Part shown: positions 34,800 through 46,421 of the stretch, piece by piece
Numbering within the stretch: the stretch's first letter is position 1
How the letters are laid out: each line of letters starts with the position of its first letter
Source: Unio delphinus
Lineage: Eukaryota > Mollusca > Bivalvia > Unionida > Unionidae
Assembly (NCBI GenBank): GCA_029339505.1
Contig: JAQISU010000069.1
Span: 8,497,501-8,561,500, forward strand
Length of the DNA: 64,000 nucleotides
Direction of reading: 5' to 3'
Notes under the pieces: model-generated
The model's input: only the letters and a program-made list of their open reading frames with translations
Told to the model about the DNA's origin: nothing
The model's database searches: none
Translations under genes and position numbers: made by a program

Positions 34800-34945
34800 A
34801 ATGGATGCTTCCATAGATACAGCCATTCATAAAACCACGATTCCATGGATACAGCCATTCATAAAACCATTCGTCCATGGATACAGCCATTCATAAAACC
34901 ATGCGTCCATGGATACAGCCATTCATAAAACCATGCGTCCATGAC
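34800..34945. repeat. 32-bp minisatellite
   Basis: About five units of catggatacagccattc followed by ataaaaccatgcgtc. Confidence 0.92.
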
Positions 34946-35105
34946 GATCCATGATGTATGAAAATTTCGTATAGAAGATCAGTTAGTTTAATTTTAGAGT
35001 AGTAAAGAAAAGATAGGTACCAATGTATCAGTGGGTTAGTATATCTACTCCAACGTATGTGAACAGTATCGCTCATTATGTGAGAAATCATGATAGTACC
35101 TGCAA

Positions 35106-35232
35106 CTGATTGATTGATTGATTGATATTTGATTGATTTGATCGATTGATCTGTCGACCGAATGATTTATTGATTGATTGATTTATTTATTTATTGATTT
35201 ATTTGTATTACTCGATACATTGATTGACTGGT
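35106..35232. repeat. Degenerate (GATT)n/(ATTT)n
   Basis: gattgattgatt tracts with interruptions. Confidence 0.85.
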
Positions 35233-35340
35233 TGTTTGCTATGATTTTTTTTTCAAGCAAAGCTTTGTGTATATCTGCAACTGAGCTAACTAAAATGGAT
35301 CTATTTAATAAAACTTCCATATGATTACTGTCCAATAGAC

Positions 35341-35590
35341 CTCACACTTGGCCTAAGTGGTTAAAGCGTCCGCCTCTGATGCTGAAGGTCGCGGGCTGGA
35401 ACCTCGAACAAATCATATTAAAGACTTATAAACATAGTACTAGCAGCTACAGAGATTAATGTTAGGACTGGTTGGTCTGGTGTCAGGATAATATGAATAG
35501 GTGTTACATGGTGCCCCTGTCCTTCAAATCACTATAACCATCAATAGACAATGTAGGGATATGACTGGAACGTCGTTAAATCTGCGTTAG
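35341..35590 (+). mobile_element. tRNA-derived SINE, degraded
   Basis: cctaagtggttaaagcg and gcgggctggaacctc head, then ggtctggtgtcaggataat and a 3' part cgtcgttaaatctgcgtta, as in the copy at 41193. It ends in a CT/CA microsatellite. Confidence 0.8.
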
Positions 35591-37107
<1,517 letters not shown>

Positions 37108-37545
37108 CCGAACCGCTCTGTTGGCTAAGTTGATTAGAGCATCCACTTCGGATTCGTGGGGTAACGGGTTCGAACCCTGGCCGAGTCTTACCTACAAGAT
37201 ATAACTATGTACTAGCAACTTGGTACTCAGGATTTAGAGGTCGATGTTAGGATTGGTCGGTCTGGTGTCCGGATAATCCTAACTGGGTGGGACATAATAC
37301 TACATGTTTGCGGCATGATGCTCCAGCGCAAGACATCAATATACATTGCCACACCGCAGACATCGTAGCGATATAGTTGAACAGATGTTTGGAGAAACAA
37401 CATACACGCCCGCGTTTCTGTGACGCCATATTTTAACAGATAATAGACATGGCGGTATGAATAACTGATAGAGGACGAAGCCTGGAAAACCCTAGTAATA
37501 ATCACTGATGCAGGAGAAGTTACTGCCCCTTTAAATCGCATATAT
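37108..37545 (+). mobile_element. tRNA-derived SINE
   Basis: ttggctaagttgattagag and cgggttcgaaccctgg head, the same body (ggtctggtgtccggataat) and gcggcatgatgctccag. It is followed by a (GA)n tract. Confidence 0.8.
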
Positions 37546-37547
37546 AC

Positions 37548-37548
<1 letters not shown>

Positions 37549-37644
<96 letters not shown>

Positions 37645-37645
37645 A
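37549..37645. repeat. (GA)n microsatellite
   Basis: Nearly pure ga repeat. Confidence 0.97.
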
Positions 37646-37979
37646 GTAAAGTAAATTATTGCTTAACGATACCGACTAGATAGTTTACAAATATTATTTT
37701 ACCCAAGTCGTCTACAAGAAGATATACGATAACCGCGAAATGTTTGATCTGTCATCTTATCATCGCAACAGTGGTTTTCATGATAACACAAATTAAGCAA
37801 CGTTATTTATTGGTAAGATTAAATATGATTCTGTTTTTAGAATAATCAAATAATTTATGGGATTTCGTTCAAAAATGTACTCAATGCTACTGACTAATAA
37901 AAGCAAACAATGAAAGCACAGTAAAAAGAACCCCTACTGTTACAAATGTACCTTGAGGACGTGCTTTCACTGACGGTGT
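37646..37979. other. Unique non-coding spacer
   Basis: Nothing recognisable. Confidence 0.5.
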
Positions 37980-37985
37980 CACACT

Positions 37986-38138
37986 CAGGCCCGCACCTGG
38001 GGGGGGGGGGTGGGGCAATCATGGTACTTGTCAGGGGCCCGAGCTAGATAGATAAAATATATGCACATATTTGAAACACGAAAGGGGCCCGAACTCTGTC
38101 AGCTGCCTGGGGCCCAGAATTTCCTAGGTGCGGGCCTG
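37986..38138. mobile_element. 153-bp MITE with 6-bp target duplication
   Basis: Starts caggcccgcacctgg and ends ctaggtgcgggcctg (13 perfect inverted bases). It is flanked by cacact on both sides (37980-37985 and 38139-38144). Internal ggggcccgag tracts. Class uncertain. Confidence 0.7.
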
Positions 38139-38144
38139 CACACT

Positions 38145-38574
38145 GCAAATTGCATCTGGTGTATACTCAGTGTCATTAGATATAATTCCTGTGCGGATTT
38201 ATCAGCTTCATTAACAATATATTCAGATATGGAAAACTCATCTTGAATATTTGACATACATTAATTTGGTGAATCTTTGTCGTCCACATACAGATCATCG
38301 TCATCAAGGTATTGAACAGATGAGTCCAATAATTCTTCCGCCTCTGAAATGCTGGTAGTCGTTGACTGAGAAGCATTCTCGTCCATATCACTCAGAACAC
38401 GTCTAAGTAACTGAGCAGTGTGGTCGATCAAAGTCGTTTACTGGTGGGTACAGTGCATACATGTCACAAACTATCGCATCCATGCTGACAACCACCTTCC
38501 AGATTCATACAATTGATACTTGCTTCATCAAATATGAGTGAACAAAGCATACATTATTGAGAATAGTTTTGCAA
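38145..38574. other. Non-coding host DNA
   Basis: No supportable gene. Confidence 0.5.
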
Positions 38575-38765
38575 AATGCAGGATACTATGGGTATATTTG
38601 CTATATTGTATGTGTGCTATATATTTGCTATATTGTATGTGTGATATATATTGCTAGATTGTATGTATGCTATATATTTGCTATATTGTATGTGTGCTAT
38701 ATATTTGCTATATTGTATGTATACTATATATTTGCTATATTGTATGTGTGCTATATATTTATCGG
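38575..38765. repeat. About 27-bp minisatellite
   Basis: Units of tatattgtatgtgtgctata followed by tatttgc, six to seven copies. Confidence 0.88.
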
Positions 38766-39506
38766 GACATAATTTTTAGTAAAAGCAATAAGATTGTAAT
38801 TTTCTCTAAATTGTATTAAAATTAATTTTTCATTTTCTGCTAAAATATATTGAGATTGATTTCATATTAAATCTACATATCACAACTATATACTATTATA
38901 ATGAAAATTATGCCCTCGAGAGCTAAGGCAAAACTCTTTAGCACCGATGCGGTTTTCAAGTTAGTTGTTTAAGAAATTAGTATTATAAGAAAAGAGTTAC
39001 GACTCTAAAACAAATTATTGAACGCGAACAACTACTTTATTGTTTGTTTATGTGTTTTGGTAAAATAAATTGATATGCCTACTAGATATTTTGTAACTAC
39101 ATGTTTTGTCTGTCTGTATAATCGAAGGGGATATAGCCAGAGATTTAGCAATAAATACACTGATTATCTGTTTCAATTAGTTGATACCAGCAGTACAAAT
39201 TAAGCACTAAGTACAAATTATAAACCATGGGGTAGTCGAATAGGAATTATCTTGGATCTTATGGTCAGCAAAAGTACCCTCGGTATGTTCTGGAGGTTAC
39301 GACAAATAAATGTTAGAGATACCTCGTAATTAATTAAGAAGGCTGATGCAGCTAATCGACTGACTAATAAATACTTATTCAGCCTGTAAAATACGACGAA
39401 GCCTCACTTTGAGATTCTGGCGACACACAAAAGCTGGGCGTATATTAAGAGCAGTGATATTAAAACAAACTAGCCGTTTTGTCTGAACTCAAAAGAGACT
39501 TGTATC
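38766..39506. other. Non-coding host DNA
   Basis: No supportable gene. Confidence 0.5.
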
Positions 39507-39514
39507 ATTACAGC

Positions 39515-39675
39515 CAACGTTCCCTCTAAGCGAATGGTAGATGTGCGCGCAATGCTCGCTGCACTGCGCAAGCATTACGGAGACGAGCAAAATTTAAAGT
39601 TGGAATGAGCAAAAATTGACAATTCAGCTGCGCGGGGATGCCTGAGCATCTGCGCGCAGCTTAGAGGGAACGTTG
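39515..39675. mobile_element. 161-bp hAT-type MITE
   Basis: Inverted ends caacgttccctctaagc and gcttagagggaacgttg (perfect over at least 16 bp) are flanked by the 8-bp duplication attacagc (39507-39514 and 39676-39683). The interior contains tgcgcgca-rich inverted sequence. 8-bp duplications and this size fit a non-autonomous hAT. Confidence 0.88.
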
Positions 39676-39683
39676 ATTACAGC

Positions 39684-40589
39684 ATCCCTGGATCTCTCCC
39701 ATTGCAAAATTCCCCAATATGTAGACGTATCTACACTGTTATTAGTGACGACCTTTTCTTTTAAAAGAGCATGGACTCGTTCGTCTTTCATTCCCTCTCC
39801 TTCCCTCTGATCATGGAAAACAGCATTGCTAAGAGTTTATGAAAAAACACTTCCGATAAAAACGGAAAAAGACTTTTCATTAAAGATTATGTCGTAAGGA
39901 CGGCTGTATATCAAGTATTACTCAAGTTATCTATTTGTGTTTTCGTTTTTTTTTATTTTTACAAAGAAGAAAATCTATATTATATTTAATTAAATTGGGA
40001 TGGGGGGGGTCTGTTTCTTATTTCTCTCCCTGGGTCCCGCTCCGACTGGAACCGCCCCTCAGCGGGTCAACCAGATCCCATAGTCCTCAGTGACCTTCTC
40101 AGGTCCTTCGAGGTATACGTTTGTCTTTCGAATTAGTTATGTTCTTAGTCGTATTACTTGTTCACCTATAAACATTGTCTTTATTATAAAATGTGTTACA
40201 TCTAATATCAAATTCTTATCTTTTGTAAAGAATTTGAACATTTTAGGCCCGATGCTAACCAAGTATCCAGAATTTCTTATAATTTTTAAGCCTTCTGTAA
40301 CTTTAGCATTTGTTCTCTTTTTAAAAAAACAAAACAAAATATCAATCAAATGTGGACTAAATGGAGGCAGTGGCAGTGTTTTAAGTGGTCATTGAAAGAG
40401 CCGACACAAATTTTGAATTATTACAGATGAGAGTCCTTGAATTAAAAATTAGTCGACGCTGAATAAAAACTGTTATATGTTCTTTCAGCCTTTCAAAGAA
40501 CGCTGACTTAATGATAAACATGTAAGATGTTTTGAGTAAACTTGTTTATTATTGTAGCCATTTTATGCATGACAATATGGCAACTTTTG
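39684..40589. other. Non-coding host DNA
   Basis: No supportable gene; one G-run near 40002. Confidence 0.5.
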
Positions 40590-40832
40590 CCGCTTTCAAA
40601 GACTGCAAAAATAAAACAGGATGATATTGTTTTTTTAATATGGAATAAAACAGGAAGATATTGTGTTCTTTTAATATGGAATAAAACAGGAAGATATTGT
40701 ATTCTTTTAATATGGAATAAAACAGGAAGATATTGTATTCTTTTAATATGGAATAAAACAGGAAGATATTGTATTCTTTTAATATGGAATAAAACAGGAA
40801 GATATTGTGTTTTTTTAATATGGAACGCATTT
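40590..40832. repeat. 36-bp minisatellite
   Basis: Six units of aataaaacaggaagatat followed by tgtattcttttaatatgg. The ORFs across it are artefacts. Confidence 0.93.
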
Positions 40833-41192
40833 ATCTTTTCTGTTCACTCGTCGTAGTAGCATGCAATGTATTTAACGTTTTTTAGTTTTGAGAATGTCGA
40901 TGGTATCATTGATAAGTTAAAGTTCGTAAGTAAATAACCAGTATTTCTAACATGAGAGAAAGTGCAAAATTTTGGATCATATACATCAACTGGTTTTTAA
41001 CAACATTCTTTTTAGGTAGGAAAGCACTGTCGCCTCAGGCATGTACAGATCATTACAAATACATGAACATGTTGAAACAACGAAAAGACGTCGTTCAAGG
41101 CACGTGGAAAAAAATCGCTCTTTCGCATATACTGAAATTATTAACATGATATATCGTGATACCGGTTTAATGTGTTTCATTTCATAATTATG
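40833..41192. other. Non-coding host DNA
   Basis: Small ORFs only (for example 40952-41149); nothing recognisable. Confidence 0.5.
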
Positions 41193-41499
41193 ACCGCACC
41201 GCTGGCTTAGTGGTTAGAACATCTGCTTCAGATGCGGAAATTGTAGGCTCGATCCCCGGCCGAGCCATAGCAAGGTCTTATAAAAATGGTACCGATAGCT
41301 GCCTCGCTTGGCGCTCAGCATTAAGTGGTTAGTGTTAGGACTGCTTGGCCTGGTGTCAGGATAATGTGACTTTGTGGGTACATCATAATACATGTCTGCG
41401 GCATGCTGCCCCAGTGCTAGATATCAATATAAACTGCCAGACTGCATACATCGTAGCAATATGACGGAAAAATTGTTAAATCTACGTTACAAATCCAAA

Positions 41500-41535
<36 letters not shown>
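41193..41535 (+). mobile_element. tRNA-derived SINE, near full length
   Basis: Best preserved copy. Head with cttagtggttagaacat (A box) and ggctcgatccccgg (B box), body with ctgcctcgcttggcgctc, ggtgtcaggataatgtg and gcatgctgccccag, 3' part cggaaaaattgttaaatc, ending in (CA)n. Confidence 0.88.
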
Positions 41536-42511
41536 TCCATAATTGTATAGTTAATCATTAATTCCAATTGATATGCGGGCTTTTAAAGTTCATAAAGTGT
41601 TTTAAATAGTTCATAGTACCAAATCATAATTGTATGTGTCTCTTGAAACATCAAATCAAGAACATAATTTATATTTTTATACAATTTAAAGAAATTGCAT
41701 GCTCCATTTTCTTGTAGGTGTTGTTAAGTATTAGTGTTCTTCATGACGAATAATTTTGTACTTGAAAACCTGGGCTTTACGAAACTGTCAGTCATTTACA
41801 ACAGTTTAACATAATTCATGTTATGTTTAACTGCTGCTGCTTCTGGAAGTGGTGATGATGATTTTTGCTGATAATGACTACCATTATGGTGGATACTTAT
41901 CATGTATTCACAGAATAGTAAGCATTCATTTACTGCTAGAACGTAGCCCTGACAGAGTTATTTTTCGTGATACTTAAAATACGCTGTATCTATTACGACC
42001 CGTGTTGACAATATTTATCGATTTATTTGAGTGCCATTTATGTTTTGCTGCTTCTTAGTGCCCACATTTTAGTACCTAGTGCCTCTTACCGTCTCGGTTG
42101 AACAGTATTGGCCGCGCGATGTTAGATCAACCTTGACTATAAATAGTAACAAATAGTTACTAAAAATACATGGGACTTTCCGATTATTTGGGATTTTTTT
42201 TCTTTGGAATGGCGGAGCGAAATTTGCAGTTTCTGTTCAAAATTTAATGTAATTGTACCTTTTATGAGACACACTCTTCAACACCTTTTACAAGGGCAGC
42301 GGTCGATTTATCTACTAACATGTAAGGACATTGTTCTATATTTTTTATGCGAATTGTTTTCTTATTTCCTATTTATAGCTCAATTGATGTAATGATGTCA
42401 CTCGGTCGTACTTAATTCGCTAGACCCGATAGATAGGAATCGTAGTATGTAGTACATACACAGAGGCAAAAGGAAAAGTATCAAAGTATCAAAAGTATTT
42501 GCCGACATTAT
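41536..42511. other. Non-coding host DNA
   Basis: No supportable gene. Confidence 0.5.
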
Positions 42512-42519
42512 ATTATATA

Positions 42520-42855
42520 CAGCGGCATCGCTAGGGTTGGTGTCACCCAGTGTGGTAAACTCATGGTGTCACCCCTCGAGACTTCCACCATGGATTTCTT
42601 CTTCATAAAATAGTCCAAATTTTGCTCCGACCAGCTCTGAATCTCATTCAAATAAGCACCAGACGCTCTGCAGACTGCATGGTGGCACCCTGTGCCTGCT
42701 AGCTATGTATTTAACTATGATCGGTTATCCGCATATGAAATCCGACTAGACCGAGCAGTGTGTGCTCTGTAAAATTTGCAATTTTTCATTTTGGTGTCAC
42801 CCCTCTGAGATGCTTGTCACCCAGTGAGGCCCGCACCTCCCTAGCGACGCTACTG
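42520..42855. mobile_element. 336-bp hAT-type MITE
   Basis: Starts cagcggcatcgctaggg and ends ccctagcgacgctactg (imperfect inverted repeat). It is flanked by the 8-bp duplication attatata (42512-42519 and 42856-42863). The interior has repeated ggtgtcacccctc and gtcacccagtg. No transposase ORF. Confidence 0.85.
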
Positions 42856-42945
42856 ATTATATATTTACTATAACTTTTAATGATTTAGTTTTTGACAATT
42901 AAAATCCAATTAATTTAATTTTTGTTTAAAAGTTTCCAAATATTT

Positions 42946-42951
<6 letters not shown>

Positions 42952-42999
<48 letters not shown>
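42952..42999. repeat. (TA)n microsatellite
   Basis: Pure ta dinucleotides. Confidence 0.97.
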
Positions 43000-43003
<4 letters not shown>

Positions 43004-44946
43004 CTATTTATGATCATTTGACAGTTGATTTTAAGGATGTTAAATAATATGTGAACAGGGAATAGTTATACATATTTGAATAAAAATATAAAGCAGCAAC
43101 AACAAAAAAATATTTAAAAAATTTATTTGAATTTTTTTTTCTATTACTTTATTTTCACATATATATGATAAACGGCGACTTAAAATACATACACAAGGTG
43201 TCAGTGAAATGTAACAAAGTACCAAAAGTGTATACAATAGTATATATGCAATAGTGAGATTACTATTGTGATCGTAACAAGCCACGATATATGATGATAG
43301 GCAAAGATAACTCGGCTAACGTTAATTAAGCGACTTAAAACAATATGAATTAAGCCGACTTACACCATCCGTTCCTGAGTATTACCTTCATTCGGAACGA
43401 TTAGTCGTGATCATACGATCAACTTGTCCAATAAAGTACGACCTAATGACGCGTGCTATTCCTTGGAAAAAGTAAATAATTCGTATCAAAATCACATAAA
43501 TCATATTTTATTTTGCTTTACATTATTATTCGGTCAAAAAGAAATAATAAGTTGTGTGTGGAAACCGATATATACAGAAAGAACATACATGTGCATTTCG
43601 GATATTCATTGAATTACTGTGTTTTTAGTAACCCCAACAATCATTGTGGTCGCGCAAACAATTTAAAGCGGTGTAACTTTGTTGAGTTTAATTACGAAGG
43701 AATTATGCTACTTTGATTTAATGTGGGAATATCGACACAAAAACAGGAAGGCAGTACAGGACTTATTCACCAACAAGATTAACTCTATATATATTTGAAA
43801 ATTTATATTTCTACTGCTGGTGGTTGATTATAGCATTAACAAGTTTTATTTTAAGTAACTTACAGTTATTGATACATTTGCCAAAAATGGGTATTTTTCT
43901 GAGGTCAGTTATGTGGCAACCATACGATAACTTCACGTAAATTATACTCCCCGCAGCTCAGTGTGAAAAATGTTTTCTGGTTGCGGCCTTTTGCAGCTAT
44001 TGTGCAGTGGCCACGTGAATAGGTATGTAAATTGTAATTCTAACATAGGCAGTTTGAAATTGTGTTTTATGTGCATAAAGAAAATTTAGCAATTGCGCTG
44101 TAAATATTGAATAAAGACTAAACAATCAAGTGTAATATTTTTCATGTTTTTAGGGCCTTGCATGCGCCACATGTGGCAAACTTCATGCCAGAAAATAATG
44201 CAGGTTGCCATATTGGTCTTTGTTATAACAGAGTTATCAAATGGAAAGGACAGTTCTTGTCTTAATAGTGAAAGAATTCAGAAACATTTAACATTTCTAC
44301 TATCAGCATAGTTCTTTCATCATTTACCTTTTCCTCATTTGAGTCAATATCACATTTAGTTCTATAAATACTAGCTGACACATTTTTATATCTTCGGGTA
44401 TTAATAAATATTTCTTCTTAATTCTCGAGCCAAGCTAGTGAAAACTATTTTACATTTCCTATATACCATCAATATCCATTATACATTTTTGACATAAACA
44501 TATATTGATTATTATCTGCAACAATGAGAAATATTATAATTGTATAAATGTCACTGGTATATTTATGTTTATTATTATATGTGCATGCTACCATACCTAG
44601 GTTAGGCTTGTCATACTATAGAGCTGTTCATTAATTTGCGTCGGCTACCATATGCTGTTTTATTTACATTTATGTGCTTCATCAAATATTTTGATACAAA
44701 CAGAAGTAGAGAAAGTCATAGAAACTTAAAAAATTATAAGTTTGCAGCAAAATGGTTTTAATATGTACAAATAATAACATTAATTACTACCATGATACAG
44801 CGTTTCAAGCTATGTGACTTAATTTTAAATATATGTAAGCCAATGAGATGAAAAGATATTGTGCTATGATTAGATAGGTATAGGACATGAAAATTGAAAT
44901 ACCAGTTTTTGCAAGTAATTCAAGCTATTTTTCAATGGAGATGCAT
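43000..44946. other. Non-coding host DNA
   Basis: AT-rich; no supportable gene or recognisable repeat up to the element 2 insertion. Confidence 0.5.
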
Positions 44947-44951
44947 CCAAG
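44947..44951. repeat. 5-bp target site duplication, left (element 2)
   Basis: ccaag, repeated at 59784-59788. Confidence 0.88.
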
Positions 44952-45180
44952 AGCAGCAGAGAGGGTGAATCCTACAACGTTTTTAGACAAAATTTGATTG
45001 AAATCCTAAAACGAGCCTTCCTACGATCTTATTTTAACCAAAAAAAGGCGAACCCTACAACGTTTTCAGACAAAAAAATTGATTGAAATCTCCCTACGAA
45101 ATCATTTTAACTAAAAAAATGAAAACGATTTTTTAATCAATTTTGGTCGCAACTTGTTGTCATCCACCCTCTCTGCTGCT
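44952..45180. repeat. Left terminal inverted repeat, element 2
   Basis: 229 bp, inverted match of 59556-59783. Outer edge agcagcagagagggtg, inner edge caccctctctgctgct. The interior holds two copies of a block with cctacaacgtttt and differs strongly from the element 1 TIR, although length and edges are the same. Confidence 0.93.
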
Positions 45181-45222
45181 TAGTGATTTCATCACTGGGT
45201 TAATAAAAATAATAAAATGATT

Positions 45223-45882
45223 TTAACCGAATATTTGATCGAGTCCGATACGATATCGTGTCCGAGGATCATGTAAATTTATTGTTGCGAATCCGTGCGG
45301 AGTCGACTGAGCATGACTAAAGAAATCTCTAAATTGATTGAAGTCCATATCAGAACACCATGTCTGCCAAATATTTCGTAGCGTATGAGTATCAACTCCG
45401 TTGAATACAGACAATAAATTGCAGTTATCTCTGATGACTTTTGGAACCTGAGTGTAGCGTTGAGTGACATATATCACGTCAGTGTTTTTGTGACGCCCAC
45501 GGGAAAATATTCTAGCAGGATTCTTTTGTTTATCCAACATTATATCGTCGTATACGACTAAATTGTTAATATCTCCATCAATATCATCAATACTCGGTGC
45601 TTCATCGATATCGGTTATAAAATCAATGGCGTTCTCACCCTTAATTTCTGATGCATTCTCGTTAAAATCTTTTAGCACTTCATAACATCGTTGATCATCT
45701 ACGCTAGGGGCAATTAAATACAACTTATCCCACTTCATCCATCTCATTATTAAATTGAGCAACAATTGCGTTTTACCGGATCCAGATGGCCCGATTATAA
45801 TCATCCGGATAGAGTTTGGTAGCGCTGCATGATGCTTAATTGGTTCTCTTGTTTTAGTCGCTGAAAAATCAATTATATCCAT
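45223..45882 (-). CDS. FtsK/A32-like DNA packaging ATPase, element 2
   Basis: 219 residues from MDIIDFSATKTREP; the Met four codons upstream (45894) is not shared with element 1, so I prefer 45882. This HerA/FtsK-superfamily ATPase would package the linear genome. Walker A GPSGSGKT at residues 31-38, Walker B LVVYDD at 108-113, DVIYVTQRY at 135-143, conserved end RYRIGLDQIFG. Uninterrupted. Its ATG is only 17 bp from the divergent zinc-ribbon ATG, so the two probably share a promoter. A fragment of its 3' end also occurs beside the other TIR (about 59508-59520). Confidence 0.93.
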   Translation of the reverse strand: MDIIDFSATKTREPIKHHAALPNSIRMIIIGPSGSGKTQLLLNLIMRWMKWDKLYLIAPSVDDQRCYEVLKDFNENASEIKGENAIDFITDIDEAPSIDDIDGDINNLVVYDDIMLDKQKNPARIFSRGRHKNTDVIYVTQRYTQVPKVIRDNCNLLSVFNGVDTHTLRNIWQTWCSDMDFNQFRDFFSHAQSTPHGFATINLHDPRTRYRIGLDQIFG

Positions 45883-45899
45883 ATTTCTATACATAAATT

Positions 45900-46085
45900 A
45901 TGGATCTATATTGTGTGAAGTGTAAAACGCGTACTGGCACAGATGATGTGACGACGGTTACAACTAAAAATAACCGATCAGCGCTTTCTGGTAAATGCGT
46001 GCAATGTGGTACAAAGAAATTTAGATTTGTGTCTATGAGATCTGATTTAAAAAAAAACGAGGAGGTGATATCGCAGCCAAATTAG
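45900..46085 (+). CDS. Zinc-ribbon protein (DUF5679-like), element 2
   Basis: 61 residues starting MDLYCVKCKTRTGTDDV. CxxC pairs in YCVKCK and GKCVQCG, linker TTKNNRSALSGKC, then a basic KKFRFVS. It resembles small viral zinc-ribbon proteins that may bind nucleic acid. The frame crosses a nine-A run and stops at ISQPN. The PLA2 frame overlaps its 3' end in the -1 register, which suggests that part of translation produces a zinc-ribbon/PLA2 protein. First gene of a tight plus-strand set: zinc ribbon, PLA2, integrase. Confidence 0.83.
   Translation: MDLYCVKCKTRTGTDDVTTVTTKNNRSALSGKCVQCGTKKFRFVSMRSDLKKNEEVISQPN
46052..46058 (+). promoter_or_regulatory. Candidate -1 ribosomal frameshift heptamer A AAA AAC, element 2
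   Basis: Zinc-ribbon codons are tta aaa aaa aac gag; the last seven bases before gag are A AAA AAC in the phase required for tandem slippage. The next -1 codon is cga, opening 120 codons of PLA2. I did not identify a clear downstream pseudoknot by eye. Confidence 0.6.
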
Positions 46086-46417
46086 CAAAACTCCCTGGAA
46101 CCCCATGGGCAAAATACCCCGGAGAAAAGCACCTTCCAGGATATAGCTACTGTGGACCGGGAACCAGACTTGATATCAGACTCAATAATCAAAATCAACC
46201 CAACCCCGGTGAAGAACCAATAAATGCCATTGATAAGGCCTGTCACCTTCATGATGTTGCTTATAAAAGCAGCAATCTGCAAAACAGGCATCTCGCGGAT
46301 GTGAAATTAATTCATGCGTTAAATGCTATTCCTGATAAATCCTTCAAAGAAAAATTGTCTTCATTTTTGATAAAATCGGCTATGAAAAGTAAATTGATGT
46401 TAGGTGCTGGTAATTAA
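46058..46417 (+). CDS. Parvovirus VP1-like phospholipase A2 domain, element 2
   Basis: About 119 codons open in the -1 frame of the zinc-ribbon gene. The -1 frame is closed by TGA at 46043-46045 and no ATG lies before the catalytic core, so expression must use frameshifting, splicing or a non-AUG start. Motifs in order: LPGTPWAKYPGEKHLPGY, calcium loop YCGPGT, Pro-rich link, catalytic DKACHLHDVAY (His-Asp), then a basic helical tail ending KLMLGAGN. This domain lets parvoviruses breach endosomes and is known in some adintovirus-like elements; a virion entry role is inferred. The stop is 4 bp before the integrase ATG. Confidence 0.82.
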   Translation, partial: RGGDIAAKLAKLPGTPWAKYPGEKHLPGYSYCGPGTRLDIRLNNQNQPNPGEEPINAIDKACHLHDVAYKSSNLQNRHLADVKLIHALNAIPDKSFKEKLSSFLIKSAMKSKLMLGAGN

Positions 46418-46421
46418 TAAT

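Noticed and set aside
40542..40856. ORFs of about 100 codons on both strands
   Set aside because: 36-bp minisatellite translation.
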